The notes beneath the pieces are model-generated. The model saw only the letters and a program-made list of their open reading frames with translations, was not told the origin of the DNA and did no database searches. A program made the position numbers and the translations under genes. From positions 1-15,831 of the forward strand of contig CAMAJC010000011.1 of the NCBI GenBank assembly GCA_945835425.1: a stretch of DNA of 15,831 nt. The letters are read 5' to 3'. Every line of letters begins with the position of its first letter. Positions within the stretch are counted from its first letter, which is position 1. Shown piece by piece: positions 6,442 through 13,697 of the stretch. Source of the stretch: an uncultured Clostridia bacterium. Lineage in GTDB: Bacteria; Bacillota; Clostridia; Oscillospirales; Ruminococcaceae.

Positions 6442-7785
6442 TTATTCGTCCAGCAGCTCCCGGGCTGCATCCGGTTCCAGCCGCTCGACCTCCCGCAGAC
6501 GGCGGTTTATCGCGCGGGTGCGGACGCCGACCAGCTTGTCCAGATCGTCTCCGGCCAGCTGCAGCCGCTTCTGCGCGGAGGAAAGCACCTCGGTAAACCG
6601 GTCAAACTCGGTGCGGACTGCACCCAGCAGCTGCCAGACCTCCTGAGAGCGCTTCTGGATGGCGATGGTCTTAAAGCCCATTTGCAGGGCGTTTAACAGC
6701 GCCGCCATGGTGCTCGGGCCTGCGACGTTTACCTGATACTCCCGCTGAAGCGCCTCGACCAGCCCGCGGTTTACGACCTCCGCATACAACCCTTCAAAAG
6801 GCAGGAACATGATGCCGAAAGCGGTCGTGTCCGGCGGCGCGATATACTTATCGTGAATATCCTTCGCAAAGGACTTGATGCGGCTTTCGAGGACGGCTCC
6901 GGCAGCCTTCACCTTCTCCGGGTCGCCGCTGTCATAGGCGTCCTGCAGCTGGACATAGCAGTCAGCCGGGAACTTGGAATCCACCGGCAGCAGCACCTGC
7001 CGTCCGTCCTCTCCCGGCATCCGGATCGCGAACTCGACCCGGTTTTTGGAGCCGGGAACGGTGGCAATATCGGTCAGATACTGTTCCGGCGCGAGGATTT
7101 CCGAAAGAATCGCGCCCAGCTGAATCTCGCCGAGGATACCTCTTGTCTTGACATTGCTGAGCACCTTTTTCAGGTCGCCGACGCTCCCTGCCAGGGCCTG
7201 CATCTCGCCGAGGCCTTTATAGACCTGCTCCAACTGGCTGCTGACCTGCTTGAAGGAGTCGTTCATCTTCTTTTCCAGCGCCGTCTGAAGCTTCTCGTCG
7301 ACCGTCTGGCGGATTTCCGAGAGCTTTTTCTCGTTGCTCTCCTGCATCTGCCGGATGCTTTGACTGAGCTGTCCGCGCATTTCCGAGAGGTTCCCGCGCA
7401 GGCTTTCTTCCAGGGCGCTGATTCGCTGTCCCTGCCCTGCCAGCATCCCCTGCACTGCGTCCGAGAGAGCCGCAATGGACGAGGCCGTCTGCCGCTCGAC
7501 CGCCAGCAGCCCGGCAGACTGGGCAGCGGACGCAGTCTGCTGGTTCATCACCAGCAGGTCGCCGAGATTTTTGACCTGCACCGCAGTCTCAGCCGCCAGC
7601 TCGTGGCGCAGCACCGACAGGCTGTCGGCCTGTTTTGCGCTCAGTTCCTCCAAAAGCCCGGCAATCTTGTCCTCTAAAGCACGTTCCCTCCGGCGACTGC
7701 GGGAAAGTAAACTGAACATAATAATCAAAAGGGCCAGTACCAAAACCAGCAGGACAATAAGCAAAATCATTTCTGGGGTCATCAT
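6442..7785 (-). CDS. rmuC: DNA recombination protein RmuC family
   Basis: This 447-residue protein has the RmuC layout. An N-terminal hydrophobic anchor (about residues 5-27) is followed by a long coiled coil (about 30-195, rich in Gln, Glu, Lys and Ala). The conserved nuclease-like RmuC domain (about 205-430) follows, with 'GILGEIQLGAILSEIL', 'VDSKFPADCY' and 'PFEGLYAEVV'. RmuC proteins limit recombination at inverted repeats and stalled forks, and are thought to act on DNA from the membrane. Two ATGs are adjacent at 7785 and 7782; GGAGG is 3 bases from the first and 6 from the second, so initiation at 7782 is equally or more likely. I see no clear promoter; the upstream gap holds two inverted hairpins instead. 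The length is normal for the family. Confidence 0.93.
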   Translation of the reverse strand: MMTPEMILLIVLLVLVLALLIIMFSLLSRSRRRERALEDKIAGLLEELSAKQADSLSVLRHELAAETAVQVKNLGDLLVMNQQTASAAQSAGLLAVERQTASSIAALSDAVQGMLAGQGQRISALEESLRGNLSEMRGQLSQSIRQMQESNEKKLSEIRQTVDEKLQTALEKKMNDSFKQVSSQLEQVYKGLGEMQALAGSVGDLKKVLSNVKTRGILGEIQLGAILSEILAPEQYLTDIATVPGSKNRVEFAIRMPGEDGRQVLLPVDSKFPADCYVQLQDAYDSGDPEKVKAAGAVLESRIKSFAKDIHDKYIAPPDTTAFGIMFLPFEGLYAEVVNRGLVEALQREYQVNVAGPSTMAALLNALQMGFKTIAIQKRSQEVWQLLGAVRTEFDRFTEVLSSAQKRLQLAGDDLDKLVGVRTRAINRRLREVERLEPDAARELLDE

Positions 7786-7810
7786 AATCCTCCGGAGAAC
7801 AGGTAAGACG

Positions 7811-7887
7811 CAGGTCGGGAAACCCGACCCCTACGAACAGGAAAAACAACAGATAAAGAGCTTGTAGGGGATGGGTTTCCCATCCCG
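7811..7887. repeat. Pair of inverted dispersed hairpins upstream of rmuC
   Basis: Two related palindromes lie head to head: GGTCGGG-AAA-CCCGACC (7813-7829), followed by a CCTAC end, and its inverted relative GTAGGGG then GGATGGG-TTT-CCCATCC (7864-7885). The shared pattern is GTAGGGG..GGGTTTCCC. Each can fold alone, or the two can pair with each other. I recall GTAGGGG...GGGTTTCCC units as common dispersed intergenic repeats in clostridial genomes. They occupy most of the rmuC leader region. Confidence 0.65.
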
Positions 7888-7921
7888 CCGATCTTGAACA
7901 GATGCAAAACATGTGTATACC

Positions 7922-7953
7922 AAAACAGGGAATGAGAAACGTCCCATTCCCTG
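7922..7953 (-). terminator. Terminator at the end of the hydrolase-murF-ddl cluster
   Basis: CAGGGAATG (7926-7934) pairs perfectly with CATTCCCTG (7945-7953) around a 10-nt loop, and read leftward is followed by TTTTGG. It starts 8 bp after the stop of the 71-residue gene. The T-run is short, so some readthrough into rmuC is possible. Confidence 0.7.
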
Positions 7954-7960
7954 CAAAGAA

Positions 7961-8176
7961 TCACTTATGTACCCGGTCGAAGCCGTAGCTTTTGAACAGT
8001 TCCGCGGCCCGCTGGGAAAACTGCAGCGGATTGCGGCATTTTTCCGCCAGCGCAGGGAGCTGCTGCCGCGCTTCCATGAACCGCGCTTCGGCCTCCGGGC
8101 TGTCCTCGCCCAGGAACCAGCACTGGCTGGACCAGCAGTCGTATTTGAGATTGATGTTGTAGGCTTTTTCGGCCAT
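7961..8176 (-). CDS. Small 71-residue protein of unknown function after ddl
   Basis: I do not recognise this protein. It starts MAEKAYNINLKYDCWSS and has an aromatic, cysteine-containing front half (Cys14, Cys19, Trp15, Trp20) and a helical, charged back half ending FKSYGFDRVHK. No membrane segment or signal peptide is visible. The gene looks real. A strong AAGGAGGG site overlaps the ddl stop and stands 6 bases before the ATG. The gap to ddl is only 12 bp, and a terminator follows directly. It should be cotranscribed with ddl, so a role linked to wall precursor synthesis is possible, but position is the only argument. The C-x4-C pair is not enough to call a zinc site. Confidence 0.75.
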   Translation of the reverse strand: MAEKAYNINLKYDCWSSQCWFLGEDSPEAEARFMEARQQLPALAEKCRNPLQFSQRAAELFKSYGFDRVHK

Positions 8177-8188
8177 GTCGGTCCCTCC

Positions 8189-9409
8189 TTACAGCTTGCT
8201 GCCCTTGGTGCCGCCGAGCTTGACCCCGGCGAGGATGTTGGTGTCAAAAGCGTAGCTGATCTCGGCCTGGTCGCGGTCGCGCTTGAGGGCGAGGGCGATC
8301 ATCCGGTCGAGCAGCTCGGTATAGCTGACCCCCAGCGGCTCCCAGAGATAGAAAGAAAGAGAGCCGGGGATGGTGTTGATCTCGTTGATCCAGATTTCTC
8401 TGGTCTCGCTGTCCATCATAAAGTCGATGCGGGAAACGCCGCAGCAGTCCAGCGCCTGGAACGCTTTGACCGCCGTCTCGCGGACGAACGCGCGCTCCTC
8501 ATCGGTGATGTTCGCGGGGATGATGCGGGAGAGGCTCGCCATGCCCTCGCTGGCGCTTCCAGCGCCGCCGCCCTTCGCGCCGCCGGTCTTGCCGCCGTCC
8601 TTGGGCAGGTATTTTTCCTCATAGGTCAGGATGCGGTCGCTGCTGACCGGCTCTTCGCACTCGGAAGCCTCAGCGGATTCATAATCGCCGAGAATCGAGC
8701 AGTTGATCTCCTTCAGGTGCGGAACAGCCCGCTCGACCAGCACCTTGTGGGCGAACTGGAAAGCATAGTCCATGGCGTCGGAAAGCTCATTCCGGTCAAG
8801 GGCCTTGCGGATGCCGACGCTGGAACCCAGGTCGATGGGCTTGACGATGACCGGATAGCCGATCTCCGCTTCCACCTTATCAAGGAACGCGTCGGGGTTT
8901 TCGAGGTAATGTTTATGGTCAGCCCGCAGGCAGGAAAGCACCGGCAGCCCCGCGTCCTTCCAGACGCATTTCATCATGTATTTGTCCATGCCCAGCGCCG
9001 ACGCCAGCACGTCGCAGCCGACAAAGGGGATGCCGAGGGTTTTCAGATACCCCTGCAGCGCGCCGTCCTCGACGTTGGTACCGTGGACAATCGGGAAAAT
9101 GATGTCCAGGGTGTTTACGAGGTTGTTGCCCAGCTTTTTCAGCGGATAGCGCAGCAGCTGCACCTGTCCGTTCGCCGGGATCATCAGCACCTGCTGGCTT
9201 TTTTGGAGCAGCGCCGGGATGCCGTGGCGGTAGCTCTCGATGTTGCCGATCTCAGGCCCGACATAAAACTCGTTTTTCTTGGTCATATAGATCGGGATGA
9301 CTTCGTATTTCTCGCGGCTTAAGCTGTTACAGGCCTGCAGCGCGGAAATAATCGAAACCTCATGCTCGACGCTTTTGCCGCCGAACAACACGCCCAGTTT
9401 GATTTTCAT
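8189..9409 (-). CDS. ddl: D-alanine--D-alanine ligase
   Basis: This 406-residue ATP-grasp ligase joins two D-Ala with ATP for peptidoglycan in the cytoplasm. The motifs are GGKSVEHEVSI (10-20), VHGTNVEDGALQG (108-120), VKPIDLGSSVGI (189-200), KEINCSILG (233-241), SRIDF (326-330, metal-binding Asp329) and INEINTIPGS (341-350). Tyr263-Glu-Glu-Lys-Tyr (263-267) is in the Ddl-type substrate region, and neither VanA-type nor D-Ser ligase partner genes are present, so ordinary D-Ala-D-Ala specificity is most likely. It is longer than usual (about 300-370) because of an acidic stretch (243-256) and a Gly-rich insertion (272-289, GGKTGGAKGGGAGSASEG) in the active-site lid region. The start has GAAGGA upstream. 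It follows murF by 49 bp and may have an extra weak promoter there. Confidence 0.95.
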   Translation of the reverse strand: MKIKLGVLFGGKSVEHEVSIISALQACNSLSREKYEVIPIYMTKKNEFYVGPEIGNIESYRHGIPALLQKSQQVLMIPANGQVQLLRYPLKKLGNNLVNTLDIIFPIVHGTNVEDGALQGYLKTLGIPFVGCDVLASALGMDKYMMKCVWKDAGLPVLSCLRADHKHYLENPDAFLDKVEAEIGYPVIVKPIDLGSSVGIRKALDRNELSDAMDYAFQFAHKVLVERAVPHLKEINCSILGDYESAEASECEEPVSSDRILTYEEKYLPKDGGKTGGAKGGGAGSASEGMASLSRIIPANITDEERAFVRETAVKAFQALDCCGVSRIDFMMDSETREIWINEINTIPGSLSFYLWEPLGVSYTELLDRMIALALKRDRDQAEISYAFDTNILAGVKLGGTKGSKL

Positions 9410-9438
9410 GCAAAATCCTTCTTTCAGTAAGTATCGAT

Positions 9439-9444
9439 ATTATA
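9439..9444 (-). promoter_or_regulatory. Possible internal -10 for ddl
   Basis: A perfect TATAAT lies on the minus strand in the 49-bp gap between murF and ddl, 30 bp before the ddl ATG. The hexamer at the right distance (TAACTT, 18-bp spacer) matches the -35 poorly. It may give a low extra dose of ddl message or be chance. Confidence 0.35.
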
Positions 9445-9458
9445 GAGAATAAAAGGGG

Positions 9459-11021
9459 TCAGAAGTTATCCGGTAAGTCGTTTTCCAGGAGAACAATCTT
9501 CTGTACGCCGCCGGTGCGGAGATTTTCAACCGATTTCAGCGCCGAGGTGAGGTCGTGCTCCACAAAGATTTTCTCTTTGGGATAGCCCGCGTCCAAAAGT
9601 CCCTGATAGATCGGCTCAGTCTGCTTCTCACCCACCAGGGCCACATAATCGCAGACTGCGGCGGCCTGGGTGCCGAAAACGCGGTTTAATTCCGCCTGTT
9701 TGGTGCCCAGCTCGACCATGCCGGGGGTCACAAGGATTTTGACCCCGTCAAACTGCGCGAGGGTGTCCAGCGCTGCTTTGGCGCCGCTGGGATTGGAATT
9801 GTAGGCGTCGTCGATGATCAGCGCCTGACGGCCGCGGATCAGCTGCAGCCGGTGGGGAACGCTCTCCAGCTGCCGGACTGCGGGAATCAAATCCTGCATC
9901 GGCACGCCGAGGGTATTGGCCGCGGCAATCGCGCCTGCGATGTTGAGGACGTTGTGGCTGCCGATCAGCGGGGTCGTAAAGGTGTATTCCTGCCCATCCC
10001 GCTGCATCGTAAAGGTCGAGCCTTTGGCCGAAACGGTGACGTTCTCCGCAAAATAATCGCAGTCGCGGTTTTCGATGCCGTAGGTGACGGCTTTTCGGCC
10101 GGGAACCTGCGAGCGGATATACTCGTTGTCGCCGTTGAGGAAAATGGTGCCGTCCTGCGGCAGCGCGTCCCGCAGCTCAAACTTGGTTTTGATGACGTTG
10201 TCGACCGTCTTGAAGCTTTCGAGGTGCTGCGGACCGATGGAGGTGATGATGCCGAAGCCGGGCGAAACGATGTCGCAGATTTCCTTGATGTCGCCGATAT
10301 TGCGGGCGCCCATCTCGCAGAGGAAAATCTCGTGGGTGGCGCGGAGCGAAGTGCGAATGGTCTTGACGACGCCCATCGTTGTGTTGTAGCTTTCCGGGGT
10401 CATCAGGACGTTATATTTGACCGAAAGGAGCTTGCGCAGGAAGAACTTGACGCTGGTCTTGCCGTAGCTGCCGGTAATGCCGACGACTTTGAGATTCGGC
10501 ATCCCGTCAATCATCCGCTTGGCGTCGTTAATATACCAGTTGTTGATCGACTTCTCGATGGGCTTGTTGATAAAGTTGGCAAGCAGGACGTAGAATCCGG
10601 AGACAAAGTGCGCCGCAGGCAGAATCGCGCCCCAGAGAAGCGGATAACCCCGCAGCAGAATGACCGCCAGGAGCGTCAGCGCCGTCAGCACGCCGACCGT
10701 CGTCAGCATCCGCTTGACGCGGGCTGTATAGACCAGCGGCTTTTTTGCCTTCCGCGGCCGTCCGAGCCAGGCTGTTAATACATAAAGAAGAATCGACAGG
10801 ATAATCCCCGCTCTGGCGCAGAACATCAGAAGCGGCAGGGTAAACAGTACGCCGAGGTTGCGGCCCACAAAGGCCGGGAGGAATTTCTGCCTGTACCACA
10901 CTCGCTGTTCATGGGGTTTATAGGAATTCAGCTGGAACATATGGGTGTTGTACACGGTCAGCATTGCAAAGCTGCACAGCCAGGCGATGAGCAGCAGAAT
11001 AAATAAAATCATATCCAGCAT
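9459..11021 (-). CDS. murF: Membrane-anchored MurF-type ligase (UDP-MurNAc-tripeptide--D-Ala-D-Ala ligase)
   Basis: This 520-residue protein has an extra membrane part in front of a Mur ligase. Hydrophobic segments lie at about 4-24, 48-88 (probably two) and 107-150 (probably two). The ligase starts near 165: the ATP P-loop GITGSYGKTS (181-190), YNTTMGVVK (212-220), CEMGAR (235-240), the region with Lys278 and Lys280, NGDNE (296-300), and the MurF-type signature DDAYNSNPSG (404-413). MurF adds D-Ala-D-Ala to UDP-MurNAc-tripeptide. The C-terminal domain is shorter than in E. coli MurF. The ddl gene next door makes its substrate, which supports the call. The start has GGAGGGG six bases upstream and lies 1 bp after the hydrolase stop. 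MurT or another Mur ligase is the alternative; the DDAYNxNP motif and the neighbour favour MurF. Confidence 0.88.
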   Translation of the reverse strand: MLDMILFILLLIAWLCSFAMLTVYNTHMFQLNSYKPHEQRVWYRQKFLPAFVGRNLGVLFTLPLLMFCARAGIILSILLYVLTAWLGRPRKAKKPLVYTARVKRMLTTVGVLTALTLLAVILLRGYPLLWGAILPAAHFVSGFYVLLANFINKPIEKSINNWYINDAKRMIDGMPNLKVVGITGSYGKTSVKFFLRKLLSVKYNVLMTPESYNTTMGVVKTIRTSLRATHEIFLCEMGARNIGDIKEICDIVSPGFGIITSIGPQHLESFKTVDNVIKTKFELRDALPQDGTIFLNGDNEYIRSQVPGRKAVTYGIENRDCDYFAENVTVSAKGSTFTMQRDGQEYTFTTPLIGSHNVLNIAGAIAAANTLGVPMQDLIPAVRQLESVPHRLQLIRGRQALIIDDAYNSNPSGAKAALDTLAQFDGVKILVTPGMVELGTKQAELNRVFGTQAAAVCDYVALVGEKQTEPIYQGLLDAGYPKEKIFVEHDLTSALKSVENLRTGGVQKIVLLENDLPDNF

Positions 11022-11022
11022 A

Positions 11023-11832
11023 TTACCCCTCCTTCCCGCTCAGATAGCTGGCCAGCACCCGGGAGACCAGCGGCCACTGGTCGAGGTAGGAATAGTGGCC
11101 GGCATTCGGCACCTTGATAAGGGCGGCATTCGGCATCAGCCGCTCCATCGTCTCGCCGTCGGCTATCGGGGTCGCCGTGTCGTTTTCGCCCCAGATGAGG
11201 AGTGCCGGCTGCGAAACTTCCGGCATCTTCGGGGTCATGTCGGTGTTGACGCATTTGACCAGCGTCTGGCGCATCAGCGGAGAAGCGTTCTGGTAATCGG
11301 CGCTGCCGTGGCTGCGGCGAAGGTTTTCCAGCGCGTCCGGGTAGAGCACCCGGCAGAGCGGCATTTCGAGGATTTTCCGGCAGATTTTGTACTGGCGCTG
11401 GCGGAGTTTCTGTTTGAGCGTCTTTTTCGGCAGGACACCGGCCGCATCCATCAAAATCAGCCGTGTGACCGTTAAGGGCAGGTCTTTTCGGGACGCGATC
11501 TCCAGCGAGACCCTGCCGCCGTGGGAATGGCCCATCAGGATGACCCGCTTTAAGCCGAGCGCCTGCATAAAATCAATGACAAACTCCGCAAATTCCGGCA
11601 CGCCCCAGGGTTTATCCGGTTCCGCCGTCTCGCCGAAGCCCGGCATATCCATCGCCGCGACCGGGACGAAATGGCTCATATGGTCGAGCAGCTGCGGATA
11701 AATCCCGATGCTGGTTCCCCAGCCGTGGAGGAAAACGAGCGTTTCCTCTGCGGGGGCGCCTGCATCCGGACGGTTATCGAGAAAGGTGTAGTTGACGTTT
11801 ATGCCGCCAATCTGTATACGCTGCGTCTGCAT
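11023..11832 (-). CDS. Alpha/beta hydrolase
   Basis: This 269-residue alpha/beta-hydrolase has the nucleophile elbow G-H-S-H-G (Ser103), the oxyanion motif HGWG (36-39), acid Asp218 (GENDTATP) and His246 (NAGHYSYLDQ). A lid of basic helices (135-165, KKTLKQKLRQRQYKICRKIL) could touch membranes or an acyl chain; there is no signal peptide. The ATG at 11832 is chosen because AAGGCGG lies six bases upstream; an ATG at 11838 is in frame but too close to that site, and the frame further up covers the promoter region. It is the first gene of the operon, and its stop is 1 bp from the murF ATG, so expression is coupled to wall synthesis. The substrate is unknown: a carboxylester, an amide or an activated lipid are all possible. 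Confidence 0.88.
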   Translation of the reverse strand: MQTQRIQIGGINVNYTFLDNRPDAGAPAEETLVFLHGWGTSIGIYPQLLDHMSHFVPVAAMDMPGFGETAEPDKPWGVPEFAEFVIDFMQALGLKRVILMGHSHGGRVSLEIASRKDLPLTVTRLILMDAAGVLPKKTLKQKLRQRQYKICRKILEMPLCRVLYPDALENLRRSHGSADYQNASPLMRQTLVKCVNTDMTPKMPEVSQPALLIWGENDTATPIADGETMERLMPNAALIKVPNAGHYSYLDQWPLVSRVLASYLSGKEG

Positions 11833-11907
11833 CTGCATCCGCCTTTCTGTTAGGAAGTAAAAAGCTCTGACTGGGCAGAGATTCCGTAAATTGTCTATAT
11901 CTAAATA

Positions 11908-11936
11908 AGTATAATGCAAATCAAAAAGTATGTCAA
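11908..11936 (-). promoter_or_regulatory. Sigma-A promoter of the hydrolase-murF-ddl operon
   Basis: On the minus strand a perfect TTGACA (11931-11936) is 17 bp from TATACT (11908-11913). The predicted start is near 11901, about 70 nt before the hydrolase ATG at 11832. Confidence 0.87.
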
Positions 11937-11981
11937 GAAGAGCAGAGGTGCAAAACTATAAGGCCCAAACGGATAGAAAAT

Positions 11982-12019
11982 GATAAACGCGCCCTGTTTT
12001 GCCGCAAGGCGCGTTTATC
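11982..12019 (-). terminator. Probable terminator behind the MFS gene
   Basis: GATAAACGCGCC (11982-11993) pairs perfectly with GGCGCGTTTATC (12008-12019) around a 14-nt loop. Read leftward it is followed by ATTTTC. It lies about 115 bp behind the MFS stop, after another hairpin, and shields the promoter at 11908-11936 from readthrough. Confidence 0.6.
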
Positions 12020-12044
12020 TGTCTATGAAACCTCTGATCAAAGG

Positions 12045-12073
12045 CTTTTTCCCCGCCGAAGGCGGGGAAAAAG
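12045..12073. repeat. Perfect 13-bp hairpin with UUCG-type loop
   Basis: CTTTTTCCCCGCC (12045-12057) pairs fully with 12061-12073. On the minus-strand transcript the tip reads C-UUCG-G, the very stable tetraloop. The outer pairs are A/T runs but no free U-run follows, so it may be an RNA 3' stabiliser or a first terminator for the MFS message. Confidence 0.6.
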
Positions 12074-12134
12074 CGATATGGACATATTTCCGAAAAGGAA
12101 CAAAGTCGAATAAGCCAGAGCTTTCCTATGCAAT

Positions 12135-13469
12135 TTAATCAGGGTCGGTAGCAAACAGCCGCCCTTCCTTCCTGGTCACAAAGAACAGCCAGATGATCTC
12201 TATCAGCGAAACAAACCGCAGAGCGATCAATATGCTGTCAAATTTCAGCACAGCGCCCCAGTCAGACCCGAGCGCCGTATACAGCCTGACGCCCAGCAGC
12301 GGCACGACTGCGTTGGAGGTCGTCGTGACCATCGTATACAGGCTGATGATCAGGCTGCGGTTTTTCCGGGGAGCCGACGCCAGCATCATCTGCACCAGAC
12401 AGAGGTTGAACCCACATTCCAGCGCACTGGGGATAATCGCGCCGGCGATAAATGCCCAGGGCTTCGCCGCGGCGGAAAAGAGCGGCGACATAGCCAGCAG
12501 GGCAAACGGCGCGCCGAGAATGTAGCCGATCTCGACAAAGATCATCGCAAAATAAACCGACTTCTTCTGAATCAGCCGGGAATAAACGCCGATTGTAGCC
12601 ACCTGCGCGATGCAGGTGACGGCGTTCATGATGCTCAGATGGCTTTCGGTCATGTTCGCGTACTGGGTCTCCTGAATAAACCACATGCTCCAGTCCAGCT
12701 GCCAGGTGGCGTAAAAGAGGATGCCGGTGACGAAAAACCGCCGGAAGTATCTGCTGCCGAATGCGTCGCGGCAGGCCTGCCCCACCAGGGCAGGAGAAAA
12801 CCGCTCCGCCTTTTCGGTCCGCTCGGGACAGGGAATCCGCCGGATCGCCAGCGCCTGCAGCAGGACGAATACGCCGCAGATATAATAGAATATCCGCAAA
12901 ACCACCAGCTTTTCATCCGCCGTCTGCCGGGACGCCATGAAAGCACCGCATAAAAGCGGGGTCAATACGCCGATAAAGAACATGATCCGGCTGCGGAAAG
13001 CGAGGACGCCGTTGCGGTCGCCCTGGGGCGTGACGTCGCCGAAAAAGTTCTGCCACTGGGCGTTATAAAGGACTGCCGATGCGACCGTCATGCCAAGGAA
13101 AACGAAAAACAGAGACATTCGCAGCGCACCGAACATCGGCACCGACCCGTAAAAGAAGTACATGATGCCCATAATGGTCAGGCAGGCCACCGGAACCGTG
13201 CGGCTGCGGCGCAGGCGGTCGCTGATGATGCCGCAGGGCAGCATCAGGATCAGCGCCAGCACATTGGGGACGGTCTGCACCAGACCGATCTGGGTGTCGG
13301 TCGCGCCGAGACCGCGGGCGTAGAGGTTGTTGCCGAAGTTGTTGACCGACTGGGCGAACTGGTAAAGGATGCCCTCGATCCCGAAGATCAGGAGCAGCTG
13401 CTGCCGGGGAAGCGCCATTGTCGCGCGCAGCCCCTTCAAACGCGGACGAAAATGATCGAGAATCTTCAT
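12135..13469 (-). CDS. MFS transporter
   Basis: This protein of about 444 residues is a polytopic membrane protein of the major facilitator superfamily, with about 12 hydrophobic segments. The loop after the second helix has the MFS signature G-I-I-S-D-R-L-R-R-S-R. A hydrophilic loop in the middle (after 'RRIPCPERTEKAERFSP') separates two halves. The substrate is not deducible: drug, sugar and amino-acid MFS families all remain possible. I place the start at 13469 (MKILDHF), with GGTGA just upstream; 13484 is an alternative that adds five residues. An ATG at 13526 overlaps the -10 box and cannot be used from this promoter. The gene is transcribed alone, from the promoter at 13525-13552 to the hairpins near 12000. 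Confidence 0.85.
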   Translation of the reverse strand: MKILDHFRPRLKGLRATMALPRQQLLLIFGIEGILYQFAQSVNNFGNNLYARGLGATDTQIGLVQTVPNVLALILMLPCGIISDRLRRSRTVPVACLTIMGIMYFFYGSVPMFGALRMSLFFVFLGMTVASAVLYNAQWQNFFGDVTPQGDRNGVLAFRSRIMFFIGVLTPLLCGAFMASRQTADEKLVVLRIFYYICGVFVLLQALAIRRIPCPERTEKAERFSPALVGQACRDAFGSRYFRRFFVTGILFYATWQLDWSMWFIQETQYANMTESHLSIMNAVTCIAQVATIGVYSRLIQKKSVYFAMIFVEIGYILGAPFALLAMSPLFSAAAKPWAFIAGAIIPSALECGFNLCLVQMMLASAPRKNRSLIISLYTMVTTTSNAVVPLLGVRLYTALGSDWGAVLKFDSILIALRFVSLIEIIWLFFVTRKEGRLFATDPD

Positions 13470-13524
13470 GTCATCACCATTCATTCCATAAGGAAAGTTG
13501 CCTGTTTTTTCTATGTCTTCAAGC

Positions 13525-13552
13525 ATTATAGCTGTTCTGTATAAAAATGCAA
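13525..13552 (-). promoter_or_regulatory. Promoter of the MFS gene
   Basis: On the minus strand TTGCAT (-35, 13547-13552), a 16-bp spacer and TATAAT (-10, 13525-13530). The predicted start near 13518 rules out the ATG at 13526. Confidence 0.6.
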
Positions 13553-13644
13553 GGGGTTTTTAAAAGTTGCAGGCCCGAAAAATCAACTTTGTAGGAACGA
13601 CCAAAACGACAGAAAAAAAGCCTGTTTTCACTGGAAAAATGACA

Positions 13645-13682
13645 GAAAACCGCCGGCGTCTTTCATAACACCGGCGGTTTTC
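13645..13682 (-). terminator. Terminator of the Nif3-like gene
   Basis: GAAAACCGCCGG (13645-13656) pairs perfectly with CCGGCGGTTTTC (13671-13682) around a 14-nt loop. Read leftward the stem ends in GGTTTTC and a further TTTTT follows a few bases on. It begins 15 bp after the Nif3-like stop. Confidence 0.8.
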
Positions 13683-13697
13683 CCGATCTATTTGTTT

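Noticed and set aside
7913..9322. A 469-codon open frame on the plus strand antisense to ddl and the small gene.
   Set aside because: It lacks a ribosome site and recognisable motifs, and reads opposite to genes with clear domains. Long antisense frames are expected in GC-rich codon usage.
8189..9409. A vancomycin-resistance ligase (VanA/VanC type).
   Set aside because: No vanH, vanX, vanT or two-component genes are present, the KYL-region motif is Ddl-like, and murF is the neighbour.
9852..10778. A 308-codon plus-strand open frame inside murF.
   Set aside because: It is antisense to conserved Mur ligase motifs and has an Asp/Arg/Gly-rich composition typical of a shadow frame.
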